A stretch of DNA of 20,186 nt, taken from Actinomycetota bacterium (lineage in GTDB: Bacteria > Actinomycetota > Actinomycetes > Nanopelagicales > Nanopelagicaceae). A model generated the notes under the pieces. That model had not been told where the DNA came from. It was given only the letters and a program-made list of their open reading frames with translations, and searched no databases. The stretch spans positions 1 through 20,186 of the forward strand of contig CANCSL010000021.1 in NCBI GenBank assembly GCA_947380835.1. The letters run 5' to 3'. Each line of letters starts with the position of its first letter. Position 1 is the first letter of the stretch. The position numbers and the translations under genes are program-made. Positions 7,861-15,452 of the stretch are shown in pieces.

Positions 7861-8966
7861 TGATGCGTGCTTTAGTCGAAGTAGATTTGGGAGCCATATC
7901 CCATAACGTTCGCACCATTGCCGCCCGCACTTCTGCAAAAGTATTGGCGGTCGTCAAAGCCGATGCCTATGGACATGGATTAGTTCCAGTAGCTAAGGCC
8001 GCAATCGATGGTGGTGCAAGTTACCTAGGAGTTGCCCTTCTCGAAGAGGCACTTTTATTGCGTGCAGCCAATATATCGACTCCGATTATTGCCTGGCTTA
8101 CTCCACCGGGAAGTGACTTTAAGGAAGCCCTATTGCAAGGGATAGAACTTTCGGTGCCATCCCGAGAGATCTTTCAAGAAATTCTTGCGGCAGCACAAGT
8201 TGCCTCGATCAAACCACGGATCCATATTGAAGTAGACACCGGGATGAGTCGTGGTGGATTTCTTGAAGATTGGAATTCTTTTCTTCCTGAATTACTTGAG
8301 CATCAAAATGAGATCGAATTGGTGGGATTCTGGTCGCACTTTGCTCGAGCCGATGAGCCGGGTGAAGCAGCAAATGTCAGAGCGCTTGCAGATTTTGAAC
8401 TCAAGCTAGCGCAGTTGCAAGATTTAGGGCTTCAGCCTTCTTATATTCACTTTGCAAATTCAGCAGCAACGCTTACAAATGTAGATGCACAAAAAGATAT
8501 TGTCCGACTCGGTATCGCTATGTATGGGCTATCTCCCGATATTTCAACACTAGGTGAAGTCTCTCAATGGGGATTGCAACCGGCGATGACTTTAAAAGCC
8601 ACATTGCATTTAGTGAAGGATGTACCAGCAGGGAGTGCCGTTGGATATGGCGGAACGGCTGTTTTAGATCACGATACAAAATTGGGTGTAGTAGCGATGG
8701 GATACGCGGATGGAATTTCACGAAGGACTGATTCCAGCGCTGCTGTGACTGTAAAGGGTGAGCGCGCCAACATCATTGGCCGCGTTTCCATGGATCAGTT
8801 TGTAGTCGATTTAGGAATCACTTCCGGTGCAAAAGCGGGGGATATGGTCACCATATTTGGGCACGAAGGAAGTTCAGTCGACGAGTGGGCGCAGGCAGCT
8901 GGAACGATTAATTACGAGATCGTTACCCGAATAGGCTCACGTGTACCTAGGATTTACCTGCATTAG
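7860..8966 (+). CDS. alr: Alanine racemase
   Basis: Alr is a PLP enzyme that interconverts L- and D-alanine for peptidoglycan. The 368-residue product is full length. The PLP lysine is Lys33 in AVVKADAYGHG. The second catalytic base is Tyr263 in VGYGGTAV. Other expected segments are HIEVDTGMSRGG (122-133), HFANSAATL (197-205), RLGIAMYGL (216-224), GRVSMDQ (307-313) and the C-terminal NYEIVTRIGSRVPR. The ATG at 7860 overlaps the acpS TAA by one base, and a second ATG at 7863 is equally possible. The gene ends the envelope block. In other actinobacteria tsaE follows closely, but here a transporter cassette intervenes. Confidence 0.97.
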   Translation: MMRALVEVDLGAISHNVRTIAARTSAKVLAVVKADAYGHGLVPVAKAAIDGGASYLGVALLEEALLLRAANISTPIIAWLTPPGSDFKEALLQGIELSVPSREIFQEILAAAQVASIKPRIHIEVDTGMSRGGFLEDWNSFLPELLEHQNEIELVGFWSHFARADEPGEAANVRALADFELKLAQLQDLGLQPSYIHFANSAATLTNVDAQKDIVRLGIAMYGLSPDISTLGEVSQWGLQPAMTLKATLHLVKDVPAGSAVGYGGTAVLDHDTKLGVVAMGYADGISRRTDSSAAVTVKGERANIIGRVSMDQFVVDLGITSGAKAGDMVTIFGHEGSSVDEWAQAAGTINYEIVTRIGSRVPRIYLH

Positions 8967-8998
8967 TGTGATTAAGTAACCACGTGGAAAAGGTAGGT

Positions 8999-9772
8999 AT
9001 GGAATCGAACTCCACCCTGCTTTCTATCCAAAATCTTTCAGTAAATTTTGGTGGCCTTAAAGCGCTCGCGGGCGTCTCGCTAGATCTGCATCCCGGCGAA
9101 GTGGTAGGGCTCATCGGCCCGAATGGTGCCGGCAAAACCACGCTATTTAATGCAGTTTCCGGGTTGGTAGATGTTGAATCTGGTTCGCTGCGGGTCCACG
9201 ATCTCGATCGTCCATGGCCCAAACCTCATGACCTGGTGGATCTAGGCATTTCTCGCACCCTTCAAGGCGTGGGGCTTTTCCCTGATCTCACTGTTTTGGA
9301 AAATGTCATGTTAGGCGCCACCAAATTTGTTGAAAGTGGTTTTATTCGTGCCAGCTTGGGCTTCGATGGACGGGATGAAGCCAGACTTCGCACGCGTGCC
9401 ATGAACGCGCTCGAAAGAGTTTATGCAGCAGGCATTGCTCATCGCGCCGTCGAATCTTTGCCGTATCCCACGACCAAACGTGTTGCCATTGCCCGAGCGC
9501 TAGTAAGTGAGCCAAAAATTCTACTTCTGGATGAACCAGCTGGGGGATTAGGTGCTCAAGATATCGATTGGATGAACGGCCTCATTCGCAACTTAAGCGA
9601 AAATTGTGCAATCTTGTTAGTCGAACACCATATGGATGTTGTTATGTCAGTTTGCCATCGACTTTACGTACTTAACTTTGGCGAAGTGATCGCTCATGGA
9701 GCGGTGCAAGATGTTCGCCAAAACCCAGCGGTCGTTGCTGCATATCTTGGCTCAGGAGCGGTCTCCTCATGA
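8999..9772 (+). CDS. livG: Branched-chain-amino-acid-type ABC transporter ATPase, LivG-like
   Basis: This is the first of two ATPases of a HAAT-family (Liv) importer, working on the cytoplasmic side of the permeases. With the ATG at 8999 it has 257 residues, normal for LivG. AAGG at 8990-8993 is well placed for that start; a GTG at 8984 would add five residues. Walker A is GPNGAGKT (40-47), the Q-loop region is LQGVGLFPDLTVLENVMLG, Walker B is LLLDEPAGG (175-183) and the switch histidine lies in VEHHMD. The signature is unusual: where LivG proteins have a YG-containing LSYGQQRR-type sequence, this one reads LPYPTTKR (154-161), with Pro in place of Gly. It starts 32 bases after alr and overlaps the second ATPase gene by four bases (ATGA). 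The symbol denotes the family; the substrate is not established. Confidence 0.9.
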   Translation: MESNSTLLSIQNLSVNFGGLKALAGVSLDLHPGEVVGLIGPNGAGKTTLFNAVSGLVDVESGSLRVHDLDRPWPKPHDLVDLGISRTLQGVGLFPDLTVLENVMLGATKFVESGFIRASLGFDGRDEARLRTRAMNALERVYAAGIAHRAVESLPYPTTKRVAIARALVSEPKILLLDEPAGGLGAQDIDWMNGLIRNLSENCAILLVEHHMDVVMSVCHRLYVLNFGEVIAHGAVQDVRQNPAVVAAYLGSGAVSS

Positions 9773-10482
9773 GCGGACTAGTGATTTCACAGTTGAACAT
9801 CAGTCACGGTGCGATTCGAGCAGTAAACGATCTTTCCTTTACAGTGCAGCCGGGTCAGCTTGCAGCAGTTATTGGTTCTAATGGAGCTGGCAAAACCACA
9901 CTTCTTCGTACCCTTTCGGGATTAAAAAGCGCGCATTCTGGAAGCGTCGAATGGAATGGAGAGTCAATTCTGCGCAAGAAGCCTGAAGATTTAGTTCGAT
10001 CTGGAATTGTGCATGTCTCCGATGGCAAATCGGTAATTCCAGAATTGACCGTGAAAGAGAATTTGGCTCTTGGTGGAATTTGGCGGAAAGATAAAAAAGA
10101 TGTTGCTCTGGCAACGGAGGAGGCAATTGATTTATTTCCTCGACTGGGCGAGCGACTTCAACAGAGCGCAGACACGTTATCTGGTGGCGAACGGCAAATG
10201 TTGGCAATCGGCCGAGCGCTCATTGCGCGTCCTAAGTTGTTGTTGCTTGATGAGCCCTCGTTAGGACTTGCCCCGCTTGTTATTGATCAAATTTTCCAAG
10301 CAATTAAATCATTGCGAGATCGGCATAATTTGACGGTCGTACTTGTTGAGCAGAATGCAATGGGAGCACTTCGGATTGCAGATATCGGAATCATTATTAA
10401 TTTAGGCAAGTTGGTTGCTTCGGGGCCGGCTCACGAACTCATTGATAACCCGTCACTTCGAGCTGCTTACTTGGGGTATTAA
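9769..10482 (+). CDS. livF: Branched-chain-amino-acid-type ABC transporter ATPase, LivF-like
   Basis: This is the second ATPase of the Liv-type importer, and 237 residues is the normal LivF length. Walker A is GSNGAGKT (36-43), the signature is an intact LSGGERQM (137-144), Walker B is LLLLDEPSLGLAP (157-169) and the H-loop position has the LivF-type VEQN (193-196) with Gln. In a heterodimer with the LivG-like protein this subunit supplies the canonical signature. The ATGA overlap at 9769-9772 with the upstream ATPase and the TAATG overlap with the permease gene suggest tight translational coupling and equal subunit amounts. Confidence 0.93.
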   Translation: MSGLVISQLNISHGAIRAVNDLSFTVQPGQLAAVIGSNGAGKTTLLRTLSGLKSAHSGSVEWNGESILRKKPEDLVRSGIVHVSDGKSVIPELTVKENLALGGIWRKDKKDVALATEEAIDLFPRLGERLQQSADTLSGGERQMLAIGRALIARPKLLLLDEPSLGLAPLVIDQIFQAIKSLRDRHNLTVVLVEQNAMGALRIADIGIIINLGKLVASGPAHELIDNPSLRAAYLGY

Positions 10483-11378
10483 TGGGGCGCCTACTCAACA
10501 CGATTCTGATCGGGGTCAGCGGCGGCTCCATCTATAGCCTCATGGCTCTGGCTCTAGTGCTGGTTTGGCGTTCGACTCGGGTCGTTAACTTTGCACAAGC
10601 AGGTCAAGCAATTCTCTCTACTTATATTGGCTATGTAGTTATAACTCATACCGATAATTATTGGATTGCATTCCCCGTTGCCCTTGTTGCTGGCGCGCTT
10701 GCTGGTGCCCTCATCGATATCTTGATGGTGCGCACTTTGATGAAGCGAGCACATTCAGGGCCAGTCGCCGGAATTGCCCCCGTTATTGCCACCTTGGGTT
10801 TGCTGGGATTAATCCGAGCAGTCGTTGGCATGATTTGGGGCGGAGATCTTCGGCAGTTCAAACTTCCTGTCTCTAATCACGGCTTTACCTTCGGGCACAA
10901 CACAATTCCATTTGCTCCCATAAATCTCCTCATTGTCGTGACCACCGTTGTAGTCATGTTGATTTTTTCTCTGATTTTTCAACGAACGAATCTGGGACTT
11001 TCGCTACGCGCCTCTGCTTATCAACCAGAGATTGCACGGCTTGCAGGAATTCGAGTAGATCTCACGCGCACAATTGGTTGGGCTTTTGCCGGAGCAGCGG
11101 GCGCTGTCGCCGGAATGTTAGTAACGCCGACAAATTATCTTTCGCCAAATTCTCTCGACCTCTTATTGGTTTCTGGTTTCGTCGCGGCCGTTATTGGTGG
11201 TTTAGAAAGTTTGGTTGGTGCAGCGGTGGGCGGTTTGATTCTTGGAATTAGTTTGGCGCTGGTTCTTGAGTATGTCAGCAGCTCACTAGCGTTTCCCGTT
11301 GCATTTGTTGTTCTTATAGCAGTCCTGCTTTTCAAGCCCTCAGGTTTGATTGGCGCGAAACGGACTCGTCATGCGTAA
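10482..11378 (+). CDS. livH: Branched-chain-amino-acid-type ABC transporter permease, LivH-like
   Basis: This is a 298-residue hydrophobic membrane protein with about eight predicted segments. The N-terminal NFAQAG (36-41), after a first helix pair, corresponds to the NFAHG-type motif of LivH permeases. The cytoplasmic coupling loop is around RASAYQPEIARLAGI (176-190), which contacts the ATPases. The C-terminus LLFKPSGLIGAK matches the LFRPxGLFG-type ending of the family. The ATG at 10482 overlaps the livF TAA by one base. Its end overlaps the next permease gene by eight bases. The family is clear; the transported compound cannot be read from the permease. Confidence 0.92.
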   Translation: MGRLLNTILIGVSGGSIYSLMALALVLVWRSTRVVNFAQAGQAILSTYIGYVVITHTDNYWIAFPVALVAGALAGALIDILMVRTLMKRAHSGPVAGIAPVIATLGLLGLIRAVVGMIWGGDLRQFKLPVSNHGFTFGHNTIPFAPINLLIVVTTVVVMLIFSLIFQRTNLGLSLRASAYQPEIARLAGIRVDLTRTIGWAFAGAAGAVAGMLVTPTNYLSPNSLDLLLVSGFVAAVIGGLESLVGAAVGGLILGISLALVLEYVSSSLAFPVAFVVLIAVLLFKPSGLIGAKRTRHA

Positions 11379-12366
11379 TCTCTTGGGACATTCGAGCCGA
11401 CGTTTCAAAGCGGCTATTACTTTTCCTTTGATTGGCGTTGCGCTCTTTCTCATCAGCAATCGCGTGGATGAATTACGGGTTTATCAAGGTGCCAACGTCG
11501 CTGTCTATGTGGTTGCCATCATCTCTATCATTTTGTTGACTGGCTACTCTGGGCAGATTTCGCTCGGTCATGGTGCGCTCATGGCGGTGGGCGCCTACGC
11601 CGCCGTACTCAGCCAGGTGTATTGGCACCTTCCAGTCATTCTGACTTTCGTGGTGGCTGTTTTAGCCGCCGCTGGTTTTGGCGCGATTTTAGGCACCGCC
11701 GCAGGTCGATTAACCGGTCCCTATTTGGCCGGTACAACTTTGGCGCTGGCAGTCGGGCTGCCATCCTTGGCCAATCAATTTGGCTTCTTGGGTGGCGAGC
11801 AAGGACTCAACTACGACGTCGGGTTGCCACCTGCTTGGCTGGGGGCAGATTTCACTCAGTACAAATGGTTTTTCTGGATTAGTGCCCTGGCGGCCCTGAT
11901 CGTCACCTGGATCAGCTTTAACCTCTTGGGCAGCCATTACGGGCGAAATTGGCGAGCTCTGCGGAGCAATCCCACGGCGGCGGCCTTGATGGGCATCCAC
12001 GTGGGCAGGTCAAAAGTCTTGGCCTTTACCGTCAGTTCTGGGTTAGCAGGCCTGGCTGGAGCACTTTTGGCCATGACCATAAGTTTGGTGACCCCCAGCG
12101 CCTTTCCCACCAGTCTTTCTTTCTCAATTGTTACCGGTGCAGTACTTGCGGGGGTGACCCTACTCACAGGTAGCATTGTCGGCGCAGTGGTTTTGGTAGC
12201 AATCCCAGAAATCACCGGCGCGCTGGCTGCGCACCTGGGTGGATCTGAGAAAGTGACTTCAAACCTTCCGGGCTTATTGACTAGTGTGCTTTTGATCGTG
12301 GCGGTCCTGCTCTTTCCCAATGGACCACAAGCGATCATGAAAAGAACTCGCAAGAGTTCGCAATAA
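11371..12366 (+). CDS. livM: Branched-chain-amino-acid-type ABC transporter permease, LivM-like
   Basis: This is the second permease, 331 residues from the ATG at 11371, with eight to ten hydrophobic segments. The motif GYSGQISLGHGAL (58-70) followed by VGAYAAV is diagnostic for LivM. The coupling loop RALRSNPTAAALMGI (195-209) is typical, and the tail LLFPNGP (313-319) fits the family. An upstream TTG at 11350 would add seven residues, but the ATG that overlaps the livH stop by eight bases is preferred. LivM partners LivH as a heterodimeric pore. The binding-protein gene begins 53 bases later. Confidence 0.92.
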   Translation: MRNLLGHSSRRFKAAITFPLIGVALFLISNRVDELRVYQGANVAVYVVAIISIILLTGYSGQISLGHGALMAVGAYAAVLSQVYWHLPVILTFVVAVLAAAGFGAILGTAAGRLTGPYLAGTTLALAVGLPSLANQFGFLGGEQGLNYDVGLPPAWLGADFTQYKWFFWISALAALIVTWISFNLLGSHYGRNWRALRSNPTAAALMGIHVGRSKVLAFTVSSGLAGLAGALLAMTISLVTPSAFPTSLSFSIVTGAVLAGVTLLTGSIVGAVVLVAIPEITGALAAHLGGSEKVTSNLPGLLTSVLLIVAVLLFPNGPQAIMKRTRKSSQ

Positions 12367-12419
12367 CTTCTCATTTGCCTAGTAATTGCATCGCTCTTAC
12401 CCTCGATGGAAGGAACTAT

Positions 12420-13727
12420 ATGTTTGGACAACGACGTTCAAAGCGCAACATCTTCGCTTTGGCGACGCTTGCTGCAGGAGCTCTGGCGGTAACCGCCCTC
12501 CCAGCCCAAGCGTTCAACGTGCACACCACAGATGGTGTCACTCCGACAACAATCAAGCTCGGAATCACAATCCCACTAACCGGTAGCGCTGCTCCTGGTT
12601 ATAACAAGATTCCGTCCGCGATGATCGCTTACTTCAATTATGTCAATGACAACGGTGGAGTAAATGGTCGAAAGATTCAGCTTGTCGTGAAAGACGATGC
12701 ATACCTGCCTACATTGGCAGTAGCAAAGACCAATGAATTAATTTTGAAAGATAAAGTTTTTGCCGTTATTGGCGCGCTCGGTACTGCTAACCACATTGCA
12801 GTTTCCAAGTCGGTTAACTTGGGCCGCCGCGGAGTTCCGGATCTCTTCCTGAATACCGGCTTTAGCGGATTTTCCGATGCCAAGAAATACCCATCAACAT
12901 TTTCTCTCTTTCCTTCCTATGTGATGGAAGCAAAGATCATGGGTCAATATCTCAAAGATAAATTCCCAGGTAAGAAGTTGGGATTGATTTATCAGGCAGA
13001 TGATTTCGGCACCGATGCTCTTGCTGGCTTTAAGCAAGCCGGTACCAATTTCGCTGTCAAAGTTTCTTACGCATCTGGTTCTCAGAGTGCGCAGACCGCA
13101 GCCGGTTGGGTGAGCAAACTCAAGACTGCTGGCGCTGAAGTTGTAGTTATGTTTGGCGTAACCACCGCATCCGGTGCTGCGCTCGCGACTTCTGCTGCGC
13201 TGGGCTACAAAGCTCAATGGATCCTTGGTTCTGTCGGTGGCGATGCCACGACCTTGAAGGCCGTTGGCGTACCTGCCGTGGTCTTGACCGGAGCCATTGG
13301 TGCGTCCTTCCTTCCTGCACCAACAGACACTTCTGACCCATACGTTGCGTTTTTCCAAGGCATTAACACCAAGTACAACGGTGGCGCTGTCTTTGATAAC
13401 AACGTTTTGGTTGGCATGAATACGGCAATGATGACAGTTCAAGCGCTTCGTGCAGCTGGTGCCAATCCAACTCAAAAGGGATTGATCGCAGCCATCGAGA
13501 GCAAAGGTTCAACTTTTGCAAGCGCCGGATTGGCGCCTTTGAACTATGCCAAGGGTGTCCACGTTGGATACAACGGTTACTGGTTTGGAAGCTACAACTC
13601 TTCCGGTGAACTCAAGCCTATTGGTGGCGATTACTCGGTTTACACCACTGATTCAGGCGCTGGCGCAATTGTGAAATCTACTTACGTGCGCCCAGCACTT
13701 CCTGCTAACGGATTGCCTACAAACTAA
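12420..13727 (+). CDS. Exported ABC transporter substrate-binding protein, Liv/HAAT type
   Basis: This is the extracytoplasmic binding protein of the importer, of the Peripla_BP_6 (type I periplasmic-binding) fold used for branched-chain amino acids, amides, urea and aromatic compounds. From the ATG at 12420 it has 435 residues, preceded by GAAGGAA, a good ribosome-binding site; an in-frame TTG further upstream has none. The signal peptide has basic residues (RRSKR), a hydrophobic stretch (11-28) and a probable signal peptidase I site after Ala31 (PAQA). There is no lipobox and I see no cysteine in the whole protein, although binding proteins of monoderm bacteria are usually lipid-anchored. 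The mature start IKLGITIPLTGS (45-56) and NDNGGVNGRKI (76-86) are typical. The ligand is unknown. It is probably co-transcribed with the importer and with the hydrolase that follows. Confidence 0.9.
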   Translation: MFGQRRSKRNIFALATLAAGALAVTALPAQAFNVHTTDGVTPTTIKLGITIPLTGSAAPGYNKIPSAMIAYFNYVNDNGGVNGRKIQLVVKDDAYLPTLAVAKTNELILKDKVFAVIGALGTANHIAVSKSVNLGRRGVPDLFLNTGFSGFSDAKKYPSTFSLFPSYVMEAKIMGQYLKDKFPGKKLGLIYQADDFGTDALAGFKQAGTNFAVKVSYASGSQSAQTAAGWVSKLKTAGAEVVVMFGVTTASGAALATSAALGYKAQWILGSVGGDATTLKAVGVPAVVLTGAIGASFLPAPTDTSDPYVAFFQGINTKYNGGAVFDNNVLVGMNTAMMTVQALRAAGANPTQKGLIAAIESKGSTFASAGLAPLNYAKGVHVGYNGYWFGSYNSSGELKPIGGDYSVYTTDSGAGAIVKSTYVRPALPANGLPTN

Positions 13728-13741
13728 TGAGGACCTCAATC

Positions 13742-15376
13742 ATGCAAACTAAAAGTAAGAAGATTGCTCTATTAGCTGCCGGCGCCTTGGTTTCATTGGC
13801 GGTCTCAGCAATGCCAACAACTGCTCGCGCTGCTGATCCTGCGTGCGCAACTGCCGGTGGCGTCACGAGTTGCCAAGGTGCAACTAGTGATGGTGCTGCC
13901 TACGTAATGCAGGTGCCCGCTAACTTCAACGGTGTGCTCATGCTTTATTCCCATGGCTATCGCTATCCGGTCGACATTCCTGCTGGTATTCCCGTCGTTG
14001 GCGGATACAAGGTTGTCACCATTGCTCAGCAAGGACCTGATGCCGTTGTCATCGGCACTTTGCTCAAGCAAGGTTACGGAGTTGCCGGTTCGGCATTTCC
14101 AATTCAAGGTTGGAACGCCGATGCTGGCGTCAAGAGCGATGTTGAACTCATCGGTCTCTTTCGCAAGCAATTCCCTGCGACCACCAAAGTAGCTGCTTGG
14201 GGTTCATCCTTGGGTGGATTCATTACTCAATCTCTTGCTGAAAAGCATCCAGAACTTATTGATGCTGCAGCTCCTATGTGTCCTGCAATTGGTTCAGTCG
14301 AAGCTGAATTAACAATGGCTGGAGATGTGCTCTGGGGAATGAAGACATTCTTTGATCCCACCATTAAGGCACATAACTATTCAGCTGGTGCTGCCGGTTA
14401 TGCCGAAGCGATGGGCGATCTCGTAAAGGTCTTCACCGTTCTGGGTAAGTTGCAAGCGGGAATTTCCTCTGGCGCTTGGCCAGATTCCGCTGGACCAGCT
14501 GGTACTGCACTAGCTTCGATCCCATCTCGTTCGGCCCTTCTCATGGTCGGACTTATGGCTGGCTTGCCGGCTCAAAGTTCACACTTTGATGCAACATCGG
14601 GACCAGGTTCGGCTAACACAGCGGCCTACACCTCCTTCGCATTAGCAGCGAGCCCTGCACTTGCAGTTCTAGAAAACATTGCAAATGCTGCAGTTCTAGG
14701 AGTAATGGCCACATACGATGTCGAACAACAATCTGGCGGAGCGGTCTTTGATAACTCAAAGACAGACTATTCAGCCCGTGTTGAATCAGACGCTGCGATC
14801 TTCAATGCCGCTCTGAGCGGTAGTGATGCAATTGCCGGAATGTTGGCTTTCCTCAATCCTGCAAATCCTGCAGCCCCACGTTGGAGTGCAGATGCCGCAG
14901 CTGTTACCAAGATGCGCACGCTCGCTTCCCACACCGGAAAGATCAACGTTCCAACTATCGCGTTGGCTAGCGTGGCCGATCCAGTAACACCTGCCGGAAA
15001 CGTGCAGTGGTTGGCTGATCGCTATGCAGAGCAATACGCAGCTCAAAAGGCTGCCGCCTTGAAGGAGTTCCGCACAACTCACGAATACACCGCACCTGCC
15101 AAGAACTTCCTAGCTATCTGGGCTCCAACCCCAAATACCTATACCAAGTTCACGGCAACCGGCGCTCCAGATACGTCCGTACCTGGTGCAAATGGAACTG
15201 GTCACTGCAACTACACCGATGCGCAAATGCTCACTATCGCTAACTTGGTGGGAACTGCAGCAAAGACTGGCGTCCTTAAGTCTGGTGGACCGCTGACAAC
15301 ATTGGTGCGTAAGGCTGGGGGATTGTCACTAGATCCCAAGTTCCGCGCTCCTTTGCTCAAGTTCTACGGTGAATAA
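13742..15376 (+). CDS. Exported alpha/beta hydrolase, substrate unknown
   Basis: From the ATG at 13742 this is a 544-residue protein. AGGA at 13730-13733 is eight bases upstream, while an in-frame ATG at 13727 overlaps the previous stop and has no better site. A signal peptide (KSKK, then a hydrophobic segment to about residue 25) ends near Ala30-Ala31. The alpha/beta-hydrolase features are an oxyanion-type HGYR (71-74), a nucleophile elbow GSSLGG with Ser156, a probable acid Asp413 in VADPVTP and a probable base His488 in GTGHCNYT. Cys489 follows that histidine and could pair with another of the four cysteines. The middle (about 190-385) is a large, Ala- and Gly-rich region that may form a lid. 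It could be an esterase, peptidase or oligomer hydrolase. It lies 14 bases after the binding-protein gene and before a strong terminator, so it belongs to the transport operon. Confidence 0.82.
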   Translation: MQTKSKKIALLAAGALVSLAVSAMPTTARAADPACATAGGVTSCQGATSDGAAYVMQVPANFNGVLMLYSHGYRYPVDIPAGIPVVGGYKVVTIAQQGPDAVVIGTLLKQGYGVAGSAFPIQGWNADAGVKSDVELIGLFRKQFPATTKVAAWGSSLGGFITQSLAEKHPELIDAAAPMCPAIGSVEAELTMAGDVLWGMKTFFDPTIKAHNYSAGAAGYAEAMGDLVKVFTVLGKLQAGISSGAWPDSAGPAGTALASIPSRSALLMVGLMAGLPAQSSHFDATSGPGSANTAAYTSFALAASPALAVLENIANAAVLGVMATYDVEQQSGGAVFDNSKTDYSARVESDAAIFNAALSGSDAIAGMLAFLNPANPAAPRWSADAAAVTKMRTLASHTGKINVPTIALASVADPVTPAGNVQWLADRYAEQYAAQKAAALKEFRTTHEYTAPAKNFLAIWAPTPNTYTKFTATGAPDTSVPGANGTGHCNYTDAQMLTIANLVGTAAKTGVLKSGGPLTTLVRKAGGLSLDPKFRAPLLKFYGE

Positions 15377-15395
15377 CCAATAGTTACGAGGATTG

Positions 15396-15431
15396 CTGGC
15401 CCAGTGCATGCACTGGGCCAGTTTTCTTTTT
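15396..15431 (+). terminator. Strong intrinsic terminator of the transporter-hydrolase operon
   Basis: Bases 15396-15421 form a perfect 26-base palindrome, so up to 13 bp can pair, with GCATGC at its centre; it starts CTGGCCCAG and ends CTGGGCCAG. It is followed by TTTTCTTTTT at 15422-15431. It lies 20 bases after the hydrolase stop. Confidence 0.93.
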
Positions 15432-15439
15432 CAACCGAC

Positions 15440-15445
15440 TAACCT
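15440..15445 (+). promoter_or_regulatory. Candidate -10 element for leaderless tsaE transcription
   Basis: TAACCT matches the actinobacterial TAnnnT pattern and equals the proposed rplM -10 sequence. It ends seven bases before the GTG at 15453, so transcription could begin on the start codon itself. No -35 element is seen; the expected position lies in the terminator stem. There is no ribosome-binding site before that GTG, which fits a leaderless mRNA. Confidence 0.4.
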
Positions 15446-15452
15446 TTCTCTT

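Noticed and set aside
12389..12408. Stem-loop CATCG...CGATG between livM and the binding-protein gene
   Set aside because: A five-pair stem with a ten-base loop is expected by chance. Stabilising hairpins are known before binding-protein genes, but this one is too weak to claim.
12375..12419. Upstream TTG extension of the binding protein
   Set aside because: The ATG at 12420 has a good ribosome-binding site and begins a textbook signal peptide; the extension would put extra residues before it.
11937..12431. Minus-strand frame of 164 codons over the livM end
   Set aside because: It is a Pro/Ala/Thr-rich shadow of a membrane-protein gene, with no start signals.
12894..13475. Open frame of 193 codons on the minus strand across the binding-protein gene
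   Set aside because: It lies wholly inside a well-supported gene, has a low-complexity Ser/Arg/Cys-rich translation with no recognisable motif, and no ribosome-binding site or promoter was seen.
14663..14699. Direct repeat of TGCAGTTCTAG inside the hydrolase gene
   Set aside because: It is an 11-base repeat in an Ala/Leu-rich coding stretch, best explained by repeated codons (AVLE and AVLG).
15393..15452. Upstream extension of tsaE to a TTG codon
   Set aside because: These codons lie in the perfect terminator stem and its T-tract, and the extension does not resemble TsaE.
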